DNA of 64,000 nucleotides from contig JAPZRU010000006.1 in assembly GCA_027531255.1 (NCBI GenBank), positions 62,001 through 126,000 of the forward strand, in the 5' to 3' direction. Numbering within the stretch: the stretch's first letter is position 1; each line of letters opens with the position of its first letter. This DNA is from Steroidobacteraceae bacterium. GTDB taxonomy: Bacteria; Pseudomonadota; Gammaproteobacteria; Steroidobacterales; Steroidobacteraceae. The notes beneath the pieces were generated by a model. The model saw only the letters and a program-made list of their open reading frames with translations. It was not told the origin of the DNA and did not search any database. Below are positions 27,176 through 35,528 of this stretch, piece after piece. The position numbers and the translations under genes are program-made.

Positions 27176-27436
27176 TCACTCCGCGGCGACGACGCTCACG
27201 AACGTGCGGCGCTCGGCGCCCTTCTTCTCGAAGGCGACCCTGCCGTTCACCAGCGCGAACAGGGTGTGGTCCGTGCCGACGCCGACGTTGCGGCCCGGCT
27301 TGTACGCGGTGCCGCGCTGGCGGACCAGGATGTTCCCGGCGAGCACGTTCTCGCCGCCGAACTTCTTGACGCCCAGTCGCTTCGAATGCGATTCGCGGCC
27401 GTTCTTGGTGCTGCCGCCGGCCTTTTTGTGTGCCAT
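27176..27436 (-). CDS. rpmA: 50S ribosomal protein L27
   Basis: An 86-residue protein of the large subunit close to the peptidyl-transferase centre. The sequence [20 protein letters not shown] and [19 protein letters not shown] are diagnostic. It follows rplU by 38 bases in the conserved rplU-rpmA-obgE order. Confidence 0.97.
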   Translation of the reverse strand: MAHKKAGGSTKNGRESHSKRLGVKKFGGENVLAGNILVRQRGTAYKPGRNVGVGTDHTLFALVNGRVAFEKKGAERRTFVSVVAAE

Positions 27437-27474
27437 GGCTCAGGGACTCCGTGATGATTCGAGGGCGCCCGGGC

Positions 27475-27786
27475 TCAGCCCGAGATGCCGGTGACCTTGA
27501 TCTCGGTATAGGCCTGGCGATGGCCCTTCATCCGCAGGTAGTGCTTGCGGCGCCGGAACTTGACGATGCTGACCTTGTCGCCCTTGCCGTGCGCCTGCAC
27601 GGTCGCGGTGACCTTCGCGCCGCCGACGAACGGCTTGCCGATCTTCACGTCGCCGCCGGTGCCCAGCATCAGCACCTGGTCGAACTCGACCGTGGCGCCG
27701 GCGTCGGCCGGGAGCTTCTCGACGCGAAGGACCGTGCCTTCGTTGACGCGGTACTGCTTACCGCCGGTATTGATCACCGCGAACAT
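27475..27786 (-). CDS. rplU: 50S ribosomal protein L21
   Basis: A 103-residue large-subunit protein. The start [17 protein letters not shown] is the canonical L21 N-terminus, so the longer reading frame to 27891 is rejected. The basic C-terminal stretch [20 protein letters not shown] is conserved. It heads the rplU-rpmA-obgE series and is preceded by a good promoter. Confidence 0.97.
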   Translation of the reverse strand: MFAVINTGGKQYRVNEGTVLRVEKLPADAGATVEFDQVLMLGTGGDVKIGKPFVGGAKVTATVQAHGKGDKVSIVKFRRRKHYLRMKGHRQAYTEIKVTGISG

Positions 27787-27862
27787 GTGAATTCCTCGAG
27801 ACGGGGACCGGACCCGGGGCTGTCCACCGGGAGTGCCCGAGGGCCGGCCGAAAGAACCGCGA

Positions 27863-27892
27863 AGTTTAGGGATCTCGGGGGTTTGCGTCAAA
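27863..27892 (-). promoter_or_regulatory. Predicted sigma-70 promoter of rplU
   Basis: On the minus strand TTTGAC (27887-27892), 18-bp spacer, TAAACT (27863-27868), about 75 bases upstream of the rplU ATG. It lies in the 370-base rplU-ispB divergent gap, in which nothing else was recognised apart from the ispB promoter. Confidence 0.6.
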
Positions 27893-28129
27893 CCTTGAGC
27901 GCCCTCGAACGAGGGGCCGGAGGGGCCCGCGCCGCCCGCGCCCGGACGGCCGTCGAACCGGACCGCAGCGTTCCCCGGCGGCTGCGCACCGCCCCGCCGC
28001 CGGCGCGATGGTCCGGCTCCTCGGGCGGCCGCGTTCGTCCCGGCAGATGCCGCCCCGGTTCCGGTCGCGGCGTAGCCCCGAACCCGCCCTGAAACGCGTA
28101 GTTCGCGCCGCGCGAAGCACTAGCCGAAG

Positions 28130-28158
28130 TTTTCGGAGGCGGCGAATGCCGGTACGAT
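28130..28158 (+). promoter_or_regulatory. Weak predicted promoter of ispB
   Basis: TTTTCG (28130-28135), 17-bp spacer, TACGAT (28153-28158). An ATG at 28157 falls inside this -10, which argues for translation starting at 28169. Confidence 0.4.
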
Positions 28159-28168
28159 GCGCGGGAAT

Positions 28169-29158
28169 ATGGCGGCGCAACAACCCACTCCCCTCGAGAT
28201 GATCCGCTCACCCGTGGGCGTGGACCTCGCCGCGGTCGATGCCACGGTGCGCCGCGAACTCGCGAGCGACGTCGCGCTCGTCAACCAGGTCGCCGAGTAC
28301 ATCATCCAGAGCGGCGGCAAACGCCTGCGCCCCCTGCTCGTGCTGCTCGCCGCGCGCGCCTGCGGCGCGGAATCGCGGGGCCCGCAGGTGCCGATGGCCG
28401 TCGTCATCGAGTTCATCCACACCGCGACGCTGCTGCACGACGACGTCGTCGACGGCTCGCACCAGCGCCGCGGCCGCGAGACCGCGAACGAGGTCTGGGG
28501 CAATGCCGCGAGCGTGCTGGTCGGAGACTTCCTCTACTCCCGCGCGTTCCAGGTGATGGTGCGCCTCGGCAACCCGCGCGTGATGCAGGTGATGGCCGAC
28601 GCCACGAACGCGATCGCCGAAGGCGAAGTGCTGCAGCTGATGAACGCCGGCGATCCGGACACCACGGAGCAGCGCTACCTCGAGGTCATCTACCGCAAGA
28701 CCGCGAAGCTGTTCGAGGCCGGCGCGCAGGTCGCGGCCGTGCTGCAGAACGCGGGCCCGGAAGCCGAACTCGCGCTCGCCGCCTACGGCCGCCACCTCGG
28801 TCTCGCCTTCCAGCTGATCGACGACTCCCTCGACTACCGATCGAGCGCGAAGGTGCGCGGCAAGAACCTCGGCGACGACCTCGCCGAAGGCAAGCCGACG
28901 CTGCCGCTCATCCATGCGCTGCGCACGGGCAGCGAGACCGAGCGTGCGCTGATCCGCCGCGCGATCGAGCGCGGCGGCCTCGACGACCTGCCGGCCGTCA
29001 CGCGCGCCATTGAATCGACCGGGGGCCTTGAGTACACTGCGCGACTCGCTCGAAGCGAGGCCGATCAGGCGCTTGCAGCGCTCGAACCGTTGCCCGATAC
29101 GGTTCACAAGGAAGCGCTCAGGCAGCTCGCCAGTTTCGCGGTCAGTCGCTCGTACTGA
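28169..29158 (+). CDS. ispB: Long-chain trans-polyprenyl (octaprenyl) diphosphate synthase
   Basis: Builds the side chain of ubiquinone by adding IPP units to an allylic primer. The first Asp-rich motif is LLHDDVVDGSHQRRG and the second is FQLIDDSLDY; SGGKRLRPLLVLLAARACG is the conserved binding region. The start MAAQQPTPLEM (329 residues) is chosen; a second ATG 12 bases upstream overlaps the predicted -10. It is divergent from rplU, as in other gammaproteobacteria, and is followed by tRNA-Pro. Confidence 0.95.
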   Translation: MAAQQPTPLEMIRSPVGVDLAAVDATVRRELASDVALVNQVAEYIIQSGGKRLRPLLVLLAARACGAESRGPQVPMAVVIEFIHTATLLHDDVVDGSHQRRGRETANEVWGNAASVLVGDFLYSRAFQVMVRLGNPRVMQVMADATNAIAEGEVLQLMNAGDPDTTEQRYLEVIYRKTAKLFEAGAQVAAVLQNAGPEAELALAAYGRHLGLAFQLIDDSLDYRSSAKVRGKNLGDDLAEGKPTLPLIHALRTGSETERALIRRAIERGGLDDLPAVTRAIESTGGLEYTARLARSEADQALAALEPLPDTVHKEALRQLASFAVSRSY

Positions 29159-29218
29159 CGCGGGGCGCGCGCAGCGGAAGGTCGGTGGCGGTTCTCCCGG
29201 GTCTCCGGGACGCATCGT

Positions 29219-29295
29219 CGGGATGTAGCTCAGCCTGGTAGAGCACTACGTTCGGGACGTAGGTGTCGCAGGTTCAAATCCTGTCATCCCGACCA
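29219..29295 (+). tRNA. tRNA-Pro (anticodon CGG)
   Basis: A 77-nt cloverleaf with encoded CCA. The acceptor CGGGATG pairs with CATCCCG; the anticodon loop TTCGGGA reads CGG. Its 3' 48 bases recur at 30385-30432 with three mismatches and, in degenerate form, at 46811-46857, which marks it as an integration site. Confidence 0.95.
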
Positions 29296-29409
29296 TTTCC
29301 CGCCCAAAGAAAACAATCATTTAGCGTAATGACGAGGGTTGTTCGAGTAGAACACCCGGGACTCTTCTACTTTTCCGCTTCAATGCTTTGAAGAGCGAGA
29401 GACCACGTC

Positions 29410-29841
29410 GTGGAACTCGAACAACTGCTCACCACTTTCTTGCTCAGTTTTGTGGGCGTCGCAGTCTTGTCTTTCTTTGCGCGCCGCCAGATCGAGGATC
29501 ACCCCTCGGTCGGCGATGAAGAGATCATCGAAAGAAACGCGACTGCGTACAAGGTCACATCTTGGCTTTTTCTCGGCAGTCTTCTCGTTCCCGTATCGTT
29601 TTATTTTTTCGGCGTGGATGAAAATGAAGCATGGCCTGCGATCACGGGCCTGCTGCTCTCCATCATCCTTCCTGTGGCCTACCTCAGCGTGCGAAAGCTC
29701 CGCGGAGGTCCCGACCTCGATGAATTCCTGCGCTATGGCGAACTGAAAGACGGCTGGCCAAGGAAATGGCAAATCTCACTGTTTGCTTGTTGGCTCGTAA
29801 TTGTTGCGGCGGCCGTCATCGCTGCGCGCCTGATGAGTTAG
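29410..29841 (+). CDS. Small integral membrane protein of unknown function
   Basis: A 143-residue protein I do not recognise. It has four hydrophobic helices, near residues 8-24, 50-67, 74-93 and 122-140, joined by charged loops (RRQIEDHPSVGDEEIIERNA; RKLRGGPDLDEFLRYGEL). The DNA is visibly less GC-rich than the backbone on either side, consistent with acquisition. It lies between tRNA-Pro and its duplicated 3' half and 15 bases before a DUF3703 gene, so the two may form a small operon. Confidence 0.7.
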   Translation: MELEQLLTTFLLSFVGVAVLSFFARRQIEDHPSVGDEEIIERNATAYKVTSWLFLGSLLVPVSFYFFGVDENEAWPAITGLLLSIILPVAYLSVRKLRGGPDLDEFLRYGELKDGWPRKWQISLFACWLVIVAAAVIAARLMS

Positions 29842-29856
29842 GCTGGTCAAGAGACC

Positions 29857-30210
29857 GTGCCCTTCCAATCGCGTGTTCGTCCCTTCGTTGAGTCAGAGCT
29901 CGCACAGGCTCGCCAAATGCGCGCGGCACGAGACTACAGAACCGAGTTCCATCACCTCGAACGCGCTCATTTCCTCGGACAAACCTCAACCATCGAGCAT
30001 GTACGAGTTCACGCGTTGATGTTCGCCTGGGCGCTGCGTCAACGAAACATTCGAGAACTCATCGGGCAACTGCTGCGGATCGTCGGCGCCGCAACCAAAA
30101 CGGTTTTCGGGTTGGTGCCTGTCGGCAATACAGGTGGCAGCAATGTCAGCCCATTCGAGCCGATGCCGATTCCCGCAGATCTACAGCGAATACTTGATTC
30201 GACTCGTTAG
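29857..30210 (+). CDS. DUF3703 family protein
   Basis: A 117-residue protein matching DUF3703, whose function is unknown. Recognisable stretches are FHHLERAHFLGQTSTIEHVR, LIGQLLRIVGAATKTVFGLV and the C-terminal PVGNTGGSNVSPFEPMPIPA. The start is GTG. It shares the less GC-rich composition of the preceding membrane gene and sits in the 1.1-kb segment bounded by tRNA-Pro and the repeat at 30385. Confidence 0.85.
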   Translation: MPFQSRVRPFVESELAQARQMRAARDYRTEFHHLERAHFLGQTSTIEHVRVHALMFAWALRQRNIRELIGQLLRIVGAATKTVFGLVPVGNTGGSNVSPFEPMPIPADLQRILDSTR

Positions 30211-30384
30211 GAAAGCCCGATGACGGCTGAATTCATTGCTAAACGAGCAATCTTCAACTGATTAGGTAACTCGTCACCGCTGTTGCCCCTGTCGCAGCAA
30301 CACACTCCCAGTCGACTGGTCGAATCTTGCATTCTACTTTTTGCCTAAAGCGTTACAGATCAATGCTTTGGCAGCCTCGGCACC

Positions 30385-30432
30385 ACGTTCGGGACGCAGG
30401 TGTCGCAGCTTCGAATCCTGTCATCCCGACCA
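30385..30432 (+). repeat. att-like duplication of the tRNA-Pro 3' half
   Basis: Forty-eight bases match positions 29248-29295 of tRNA-Pro with three mismatches, including the whole TCCTGTCATCCCGACCA end. The D-arm half is absent, so this is not a tRNA gene. It looks like attR of an integrated element, and it lies in the 344-base gap between DUF3703 and the Rieske gene, where nothing else was recognised. Confidence 0.8.
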
Positions 30433-30554
30433 CTTCCACGGCCCCGTCCGCTCGCGAGCCACGCGTGATCCGCTCGGCGTCTCCACCGGCGGGTTAACGG
30501 GCACCACGCCCGGTCCTGCGTCGAGCCCTCGTTTGCTCGCGCTATCCTCGGCGC

Positions 30555-31532
30555 ATGACTTCCACCGTCACGGCCCCGCCCGCCGAGGGCGACGCGAATC
30601 TCTGGTCCCAGACCTGGGCGCCGATCTGCCGATCCGACGAGCTGCCTCGCGGAGCAGTGCGAGGCGCCGAGTGGCTCGGCGGTCGCGTGGTGGCGTGGCG
30701 CGACGCGGCGGGCACGGCGCACGTGCAATCCGCGTTCTGCCCTCACCTGGGTGCCGACCTCGCCGTCGGCCAGGTCGTCGGCGACACGCTGCGCTGCGCG
30801 TTCCACCACTGGGAGTTCGGCGGCGACGGCCGCTGCGTGCGCACCGGCAGCGGCGACCCCGTGCCGCCGCAGGCGCGCGTGTACCGGTTCCCGACCGCGG
30901 AACGCTGGGGTCTGGTCTGGGCCTTCAACGGCGACGTGCCGCTCTACGAGTTGCCGGAGTTCCCAGTCCCGGCGGCCGAACTGCACTGGAAGACGGTCGT
31001 GATGGCCGAGCACTATGCGCTCGACCCCTGGGTGTTCCTGTGCAACACGCTCGACTTCAATCACCTCAAGGTCGTGCACCGCCTGCGCTTCGACCAGGAC
31101 GACCCGGACGCCGACATCGACTGGCAGCCGCACTCCGTCCGGTACCGCCTGAAGGGCACCCGGCTCGACACTGGCGATCGCACCGACTATCGCCTCGGCA
31201 TCGTCGGCACCAACGTGTTCTGGCTGACCGGCACGCTGAACGACCGGCCGATGCACTTCATGATGCCGTTCCGCAGCCTCGCATCCCGGCGCTCGACGGC
31301 GTACGGGATCGTCGCGACCGATCGCGCAGGCCTGGCCGAACCAGAGGCCGAGGCGCTGCTCGACCGGTTCCTCGCGTTCGAGCACCAGATCCTCCGCGAG
31401 GATGCCCCGATCGTGAACACGATTCGCTTCCGGCCGGGCGCGCTGACGCGCAGCGACCGCGCGCTCGCGCGCTTCCTCGACTATCTGCGCACGTACCCGC
31501 GCGCGCATCCTGCCGCCGAGTACGTCATCTGA
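30555..31532 (+). CDS. Rieske non-heme iron oxygenase-like protein
   Basis: A 325-residue Rieske protein. The [2Fe-2S] ligands are in CPHLGADLAVGQVVGDTLRC followed by AFHHW (CxH-x17-CxxH). A mononuclear iron site follows with CNTLDFNHLKVVH, fitting the NxxDxxHxxxxH pattern of ring-hydroxylating or KshA-type oxygenases. It would hydroxylate or desaturate a ring or sterol-like substrate with electrons from a separate reductase, which is not nearby. The substrate is unknown. The gene stands just inside the region that follows the tRNA-Pro repeat. Confidence 0.82.
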   Translation: MTSTVTAPPAEGDANLWSQTWAPICRSDELPRGAVRGAEWLGGRVVAWRDAAGTAHVQSAFCPHLGADLAVGQVVGDTLRCAFHHWEFGGDGRCVRTGSGDPVPPQARVYRFPTAERWGLVWAFNGDVPLYELPEFPVPAAELHWKTVVMAEHYALDPWVFLCNTLDFNHLKVVHRLRFDQDDPDADIDWQPHSVRYRLKGTRLDTGDRTDYRLGIVGTNVFWLTGTLNDRPMHFMMPFRSLASRRSTAYGIVATDRAGLAEPEAEALLDRFLAFEHQILREDAPIVNTIRFRPGALTRSDRALARFLDYLRTYPRAHPAAEYVI

Positions 31533-31564
31533 GCGTGGCCGCGCACGCGCCGGAATCGCCAGTC

Positions 31565-31790
31565 ATGCCGCCGCCGCACGAACCCCACGGACTCGAGCGC
31601 TTCGTCGCGGCGCAAGCCGACACCTACGCGACGGCCCTCGCCGAGATCCGCGCGGGTCGCAAGCGCTCGCACTGGATGTGGTTCGTGTTCCCGCAGTTCG
31701 CGGGGCTCGGTCACAGCGCGACGTCCAACTTCTACGCGATCCGCTCGCTGGACGAGGCGCGCGCGGCGCACGGATCGACGGCGGTCTCGC
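31565..31790 (+). pseudogene. Truncated DUF1810 gene
   Basis: The N-terminal half of a DUF1810 protein is intact: LERFVAAQADTYATALAEIR, GRKRSHWMWFVFPQFAGLGH and FYAIRSLDEARA. Family similarity stops near 31755, where the frame runs into the 3' end of the convergent PEP-CTERM gene. About half of the usual 140-150 residues is missing, so it is a remnant. The breakpoint probably marks insertion or deletion of the PEP-CTERM segment. Confidence 0.7.
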
Positions 31791-31794
31791 AGCG

Positions 31795-32460
31795 TTACCT
31801 GCGCCGGCGACGGACGGTGACGCCCAGCCCGGCCAGTGCAAGTGCGGCGAGGGCCAGCGTACTCGGCTCCGGTACTTCGCGGACGCGCAGGTCGAGCGTG
31901 ATGCGGTCAACGTTCAGGTCGCGGATTCCGCCCAGCCCGCCGAACAGCGGCGGGGGAGCGTTCAAGAAATAGCCGTTCCAGGGCGAAAGACTACCGAAGC
32001 TGCTTGCGAGACCGGGCAGGAAGTCTCCGTCGTCAAGGTCAAGGTCTTCCGTGCCATTGAAGAAGGTCAGTACCGCCGACTCGAGCGTCACAGGCCGCAC
32101 GAGATCGAGCGGGTTCGCCAGGAAGCCGATGTGGACGAAGCCCTCGTCCGCTTCCACTTCGAACAGATTCTGGTCTCCACGGAACTCGATCGAGATGAGG
32201 TGTACACCACCGCCGAGAGCCGTGACGGTTTCCGTGATCGTTACGTCGAAGGTTCGATTGGGGTCAGCCGTGCGCGAGAAAGTCTGCGGAAGCCCGTCGA
32301 ACACCACGTCAGAGAACACCGATGTGTCCGGTACTCCCCCGCGGGAGAACATCCCCGCGTCGTACGTGGAACCGAGCTGCACGATACTCGCGGCAGCCGT
32401 GGTCACGTTGCCTAGGGACCCGAGGACGGCGGTTAGCAGCGCGCTGAGCGTCAGGCGCAT
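31795..32460 (-). CDS. PEP-CTERM sorting domain protein
   Basis: A 221-residue exported protein with an N-terminal signal peptide (RLTLSALLTAVLGSLGNVTT, then AAAS) and a C-terminal sorting tail: VPEPSTLALAALALAGLGV followed by six basic residues. This tail is cleaved by an exosortase, usually in bacteria making an exopolysaccharide or floc matrix; no exosortase gene is in this window. The middle looks like a beta-sandwich with acidic loops. The ATG is chosen for the AAGGAG seven bases upstream; the frame is open further upstream without signal. Confidence 0.85.
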   Translation of the reverse strand: MRLTLSALLTAVLGSLGNVTTAAASIVQLGSTYDAGMFSRGGVPDTSVFSDVVFDGLPQTFSRTADPNRTFDVTITETVTALGGGVHLISIEFRGDQNLFEVEADEGFVHIGFLANPLDLVRPVTLESAVLTFFNGTEDLDLDDGDFLPGLASSFGSLSPWNGYFLNAPPPLFGGLGGIRDLNVDRITLDLRVREVPEPSTLALAALALAGLGVTVRRRRR

Positions 32461-32811
32461 GGGCGGCTCCTTGATGCGGACGATGCTCTGAGGCCCTTCC
32501 CGCACGAAACGTGCCGCAGCGCGGCGTGCCAGAGGATTCAGTGCCTTGCGTCTACCTGGTGGCGGCCGACCCCGTTCTGGCGTAAAGGAATTCGACACTG
32601 CGATGGTGGCCACTGCAGCGCGATCGAGTCGGCCGGGTACGACGTCTCGCGACATACTCGGCGCATCGCCCGAGCCTCCCATCCGCGAGATCGCGTGGTC
32701 GCCACCTGCCCGCAGGCGCGCCGGCCAACAACCTCGCCCGCCGCGCCGCGGTCGGCAGTCCGACTTCGACCCCGCGTGACTCGTCCGCGGTGTACGGGAG
32801 ACGCGGACGCG

Positions 32812-33348
32812 CTACGGCCTCGCCCGGTACGCCGCGTCGAACGCTGCACGCAGGCCGGGCTCCACCGGCCCGAGCGCGTCCACCACCTGCTTCGCCCAGT
32901 CGAAGTACTGCTGCCGCCGATCGAGAGGCCAGTCGGCCGGCGGACAGGCCGCCACGTCCCGCAGGTTGCAGGTCTTGTCCGCGATCTTCACCAGGGCGGC
33001 GCCCGGTGAAAGGTGAGGCGCGTGCTCGACCTGCAGGCGCTTGCGCTCCGCCTTGGGCAGCCGCTTGTCGTCCGTGACTTCCTCGACCAGCCCGGCGACG
33101 CGTTCGCCAAATTGGCGCACAAGGTCCTCGCGCGTCGTTTTGGTGTCTTCGATCGTGTCGTGCAGCAGCGCCGCCGCGATCACCTCACTGTCGCGCACGC
33201 CTCCCTCGTTCCAGAGCAGGTTTGCCAGCGCCAACGGGTGGTTGATGTAGGGCGTCGCGTCCAAGTCCTTGCGGCGCTGGTCGCGGTGCTGCTCGGCCGC
33301 GAAGTGCGCGGCCGCCAGTATCAGTCCCACGTCAGTCTCGGTCGTCAT
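32812..33348 (-). CDS. HD-domain hydrolase, MESH1/SpoT-like
   Basis: A 178-residue single-domain protein like metazoan MESH1 and bacterial small alarmone hydrolases, which remove the 3'-diphosphate of (p)ppGpp. Motifs are HFAAEQHRDQRRK, PYINHPLALANLLW, the HD pair in ALLHDTIEDTKTT, and VKIADKTCNLRDVA. There is no synthetase domain. A clear TGGAGGTG precedes the ATG at 33348. It stands alone, so its role could be alarmone clean-up or NADPH hydrolysis as reported for MESH1; the choice cannot be read here. Confidence 0.85.
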   Translation of the reverse strand: MTTETDVGLILAAAHFAAEQHRDQRRKDLDATPYINHPLALANLLWNEGGVRDSEVIAAALLHDTIEDTKTTREDLVRQFGERVAGLVEEVTDDKRLPKAERKRLQVEHAPHLSPGAALVKIADKTCNLRDVAACPPADWPLDRRQQYFDWAKQVVDALGPVEPGLRAAFDAAYRARP

Positions 33349-33617
33349 CGGCACCTCCAATAGGCGCCCTTGCGGCAGACCGTCTGCCGCGCGAGCGCGG
33401 CCTTCCTCGTAGTCAATGAAGCGACCGTGGGGCAGCGGCCTGTCGTCAGCCCCATGCGTTGTGCGAGCAACTCGCCGCGTGCCCGGCTTGCCCGGGGAAC
33501 CACCGTGGCCCGCAGGGCTCGGTTGGCGGACGCGTCATGCATCCTTCATCACACGCATCGATCATAGCGGAGCGCGCGCTTCACGTCGCCGTGCTCGGCG
33601 GGCGGGGCTCCACGGCG

Positions 33618-34646
33618 TCATCGATGCACGACCAGTTCCACCCGGCGATTCAGGGCACGTCCCTGCTCATCAGCATTGCTGGCTACCGGCGCGAACGGCC
33701 CAACCCCGCGCGGCGTCAATCGTCCAGCGACCACTCCCTGGGCCACCAGTGCGTTCACCACCGACTTAGCGCGCTGCCCGGACAGTGCCTCGTTGGCGAG
33801 CAGCGATCCGGTCGAGTCCGTGTGCCCGACGACGAACAGCGAGAGTCCCGACTGCGCCTTCAAGAGCTGTGCGATCTCGCTGAGCTGCGGCGCGGATTCC
33901 GGTTTCAGCACCGCCGAATCGGTGTCGAAATAGAGCCCGTACAGCACCTGCCGGCCTTCGGCCGCGAGCGCGGCACCGAGCTCCTGCGCGGAGTACACCT
34001 TGACCTTGCCGAGCGCGGGCGGCGCCTCGTCGACGACGATCACGGCGGCGAACTGGCGCGCGTCGAACTCGCGCCCGGCGGGCTCGAGTCCGTAGCGCGG
34101 CGGTCCCTCGAACAGCGCGACCGTCACGTCCTGCCGCCGTCCGTTGACGCGGCGCTCTGCCACGAGCACGTGCGTGTCCCGCCGCACGTCGTTGACGTAG
34201 CGCGTCCCCTCGGGCATCCCGCGCGCGAAGCGCACCTGCCGACGGCTCCACTGCTCGTCGAAGTGCGGGCTCGACAGGGGCCCGTTGCGGCACTCCGGCG
34301 GCCGGCAGCTCGCCGTTACCTGGAACCCGCCGCTGCGCAGCGCGGCCTCGTAGTTGCGGAACGCTTCGATCAGCGGTGTCGCCGCCGGTAGTCGGTAATA
34401 GGCCGTGGTCACGCGCCCGGCGATCGCCTCACGCGCGCCGGGACCCGTGTCATAGCGACGCGTGATCTGCAGCTCCGCATAAGGCTCGGTGCCGTAGCCC
34501 ACCAGCGTCGCGTCCTGATACCGGCTGAGCCCCGGCGGGTCGGCGCCGGCGACCAGGTCGGCCGCGGACACGGGGGCGGCCAGCACGAGTCCGAGAACGA
34601 GCCGCGCGACGCACGACGACGGACGCAGGGCAGTCGATCGAGACAT
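33618..34646 (-). CDS. OmpA-family protein with DUF4892-like N-terminal domain
   Basis: A 342-residue exported protein. A signal peptide (LVLGLVLAAPVSA) leads into a DUF4892-like domain with two Cys (ASCRPPECRN). The C-terminal OmpA peptidoglycan-binding domain is clear: YGLYFDTDSAVLKPESAPQL, VVGHTDSTGS and ALNRRVELVVHR. It would anchor to the cell wall from the outer membrane or periplasm. The start is set at MSRSTALRPS because GAGAGG lies just upstream. Confidence 0.88.
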   Translation of the reverse strand: MSRSTALRPSSCVARLVLGLVLAAPVSAADLVAGADPPGLSRYQDATLVGYGTEPYAELQITRRYDTGPGAREAIAGRVTTAYYRLPAATPLIEAFRNYEAALRSGGFQVTASCRPPECRNGPLSSPHFDEQWSRRQVRFARGMPEGTRYVNDVRRDTHVLVAERRVNGRRQDVTVALFEGPPRYGLEPAGREFDARQFAAVIVVDEAPPALGKVKVYSAQELGAALAAEGRQVLYGLYFDTDSAVLKPESAPQLSEIAQLLKAQSGLSLFVVGHTDSTGSLLANEALSGQRAKSVVNALVAQGVVAGRLTPRGVGPFAPVASNADEQGRALNRRVELVVHR

Positions 34647-34755
34647 CAGGACCTCTCGGTGAACGCCTGCGTCCACGGTCCTGCCTGACCCCAGACTCGG
34701 TCAAGTCCAGATTGAGGTGCGTTCGTGCAGCAATGCACCGGTCGTCGCGAACGCA

Positions 34756-35528
34756 TCAGGGAGTGGCGCCGCGCACCGAGGGCACGACGATGCATCCACC
34801 GTCCGGCGACCCGAACGCACGGTTACGTGCGGCTCCCCAACGCCAGCAGTGCCAGGCGAGGTACGCACAGAACACGGCATCCAGCCGGTCCCCGAGCCGC
34901 TTCAGCGCCGTGCCCTGCAACGACTGTGGATTCTCGTCGAGAACCTCGTCCAGCCACCGCGACGGCAACAGACCGCGATGCTCATTGCCGAGTGTGCCGA
35001 TCAACGACTGCAGCTGTCGAAGATCCGCACGGCGCTCTGCGACCCGCCCCTTCTTGTAGGTGAGGATTCCGTCCAGCGCGAACAGCTCGATCATTGCCGG
35101 GTGCGGGTAGACCTCGAACACCCACCGCCCCGGCTCACCCTCGGCGGCCGGCGGAGCGCCTCGGTACCGGAACCCGTGGCTCCCCAGCGCCGCGACCAGC
35201 CGCGGTCCGCTCTCGGCGTGCGGCCATCCGAGGTTCGTCGAGTTCGTGCCGCCCCGTAGGCGCCAAACCTTCGGCTCAACGCCGTCTCGCAGGGACGCTG
35301 CCCGGTCGGGTTCTTGACGACGAGCGAGCAGTCGACCGCGACGACTGCGGTGCCCACCGCCTGCCGACGGACGAAGTCGACGACCGCGTCCAGCGAGCAG
35401 AGCCCGTCGGCGATCGCGGTCAACGTCGCGCCGGCGCGGTCGCCCGCCAGCAGGGCGGCCCCGGAATACTTGCCGTCGACCTTCCAGGCCAGGTCTACGC
35501 CGATGAATGCGGTCAACCGCAACGTCAC
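34756..35528 (-). pseudogene. DUF429 family gene broken by a one-base frameshift
   Basis: The N-terminal part (FIGVDLAWKVDGKYSGAALL; VAVDCSLVVKNPTGQRPCET) and C-terminal part (VFEVYPHPAMIELFALDGIL; LDAVFCAYLAWHCW) are both good DUF429 sequence but lie in different frames. The frame changes near 35249-35256 in a G/C run, where one missing base would restore a continuous protein of about 257 residues. DUF429 proteins have an RNase H-like fold and no firm function. It may be a true pseudogene or a sequence error. Confidence 0.75.

Noticed and set aside
29381-30370. Ten-base repeat CAATGCTTTG at 29381 and 30361 considered as the ends of the mini-island
   Set aside because: It is short and its order relative to the tRNA repeats is not that of a direct repeat pair; the 48-base tRNA repeat explains the borders better.
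30385-30432. Considered as a second tRNA-Pro gene
   Set aside because: Only the anticodon arm, T arm and 3' acceptor strand are present; the D arm and 5' acceptor half are missing.
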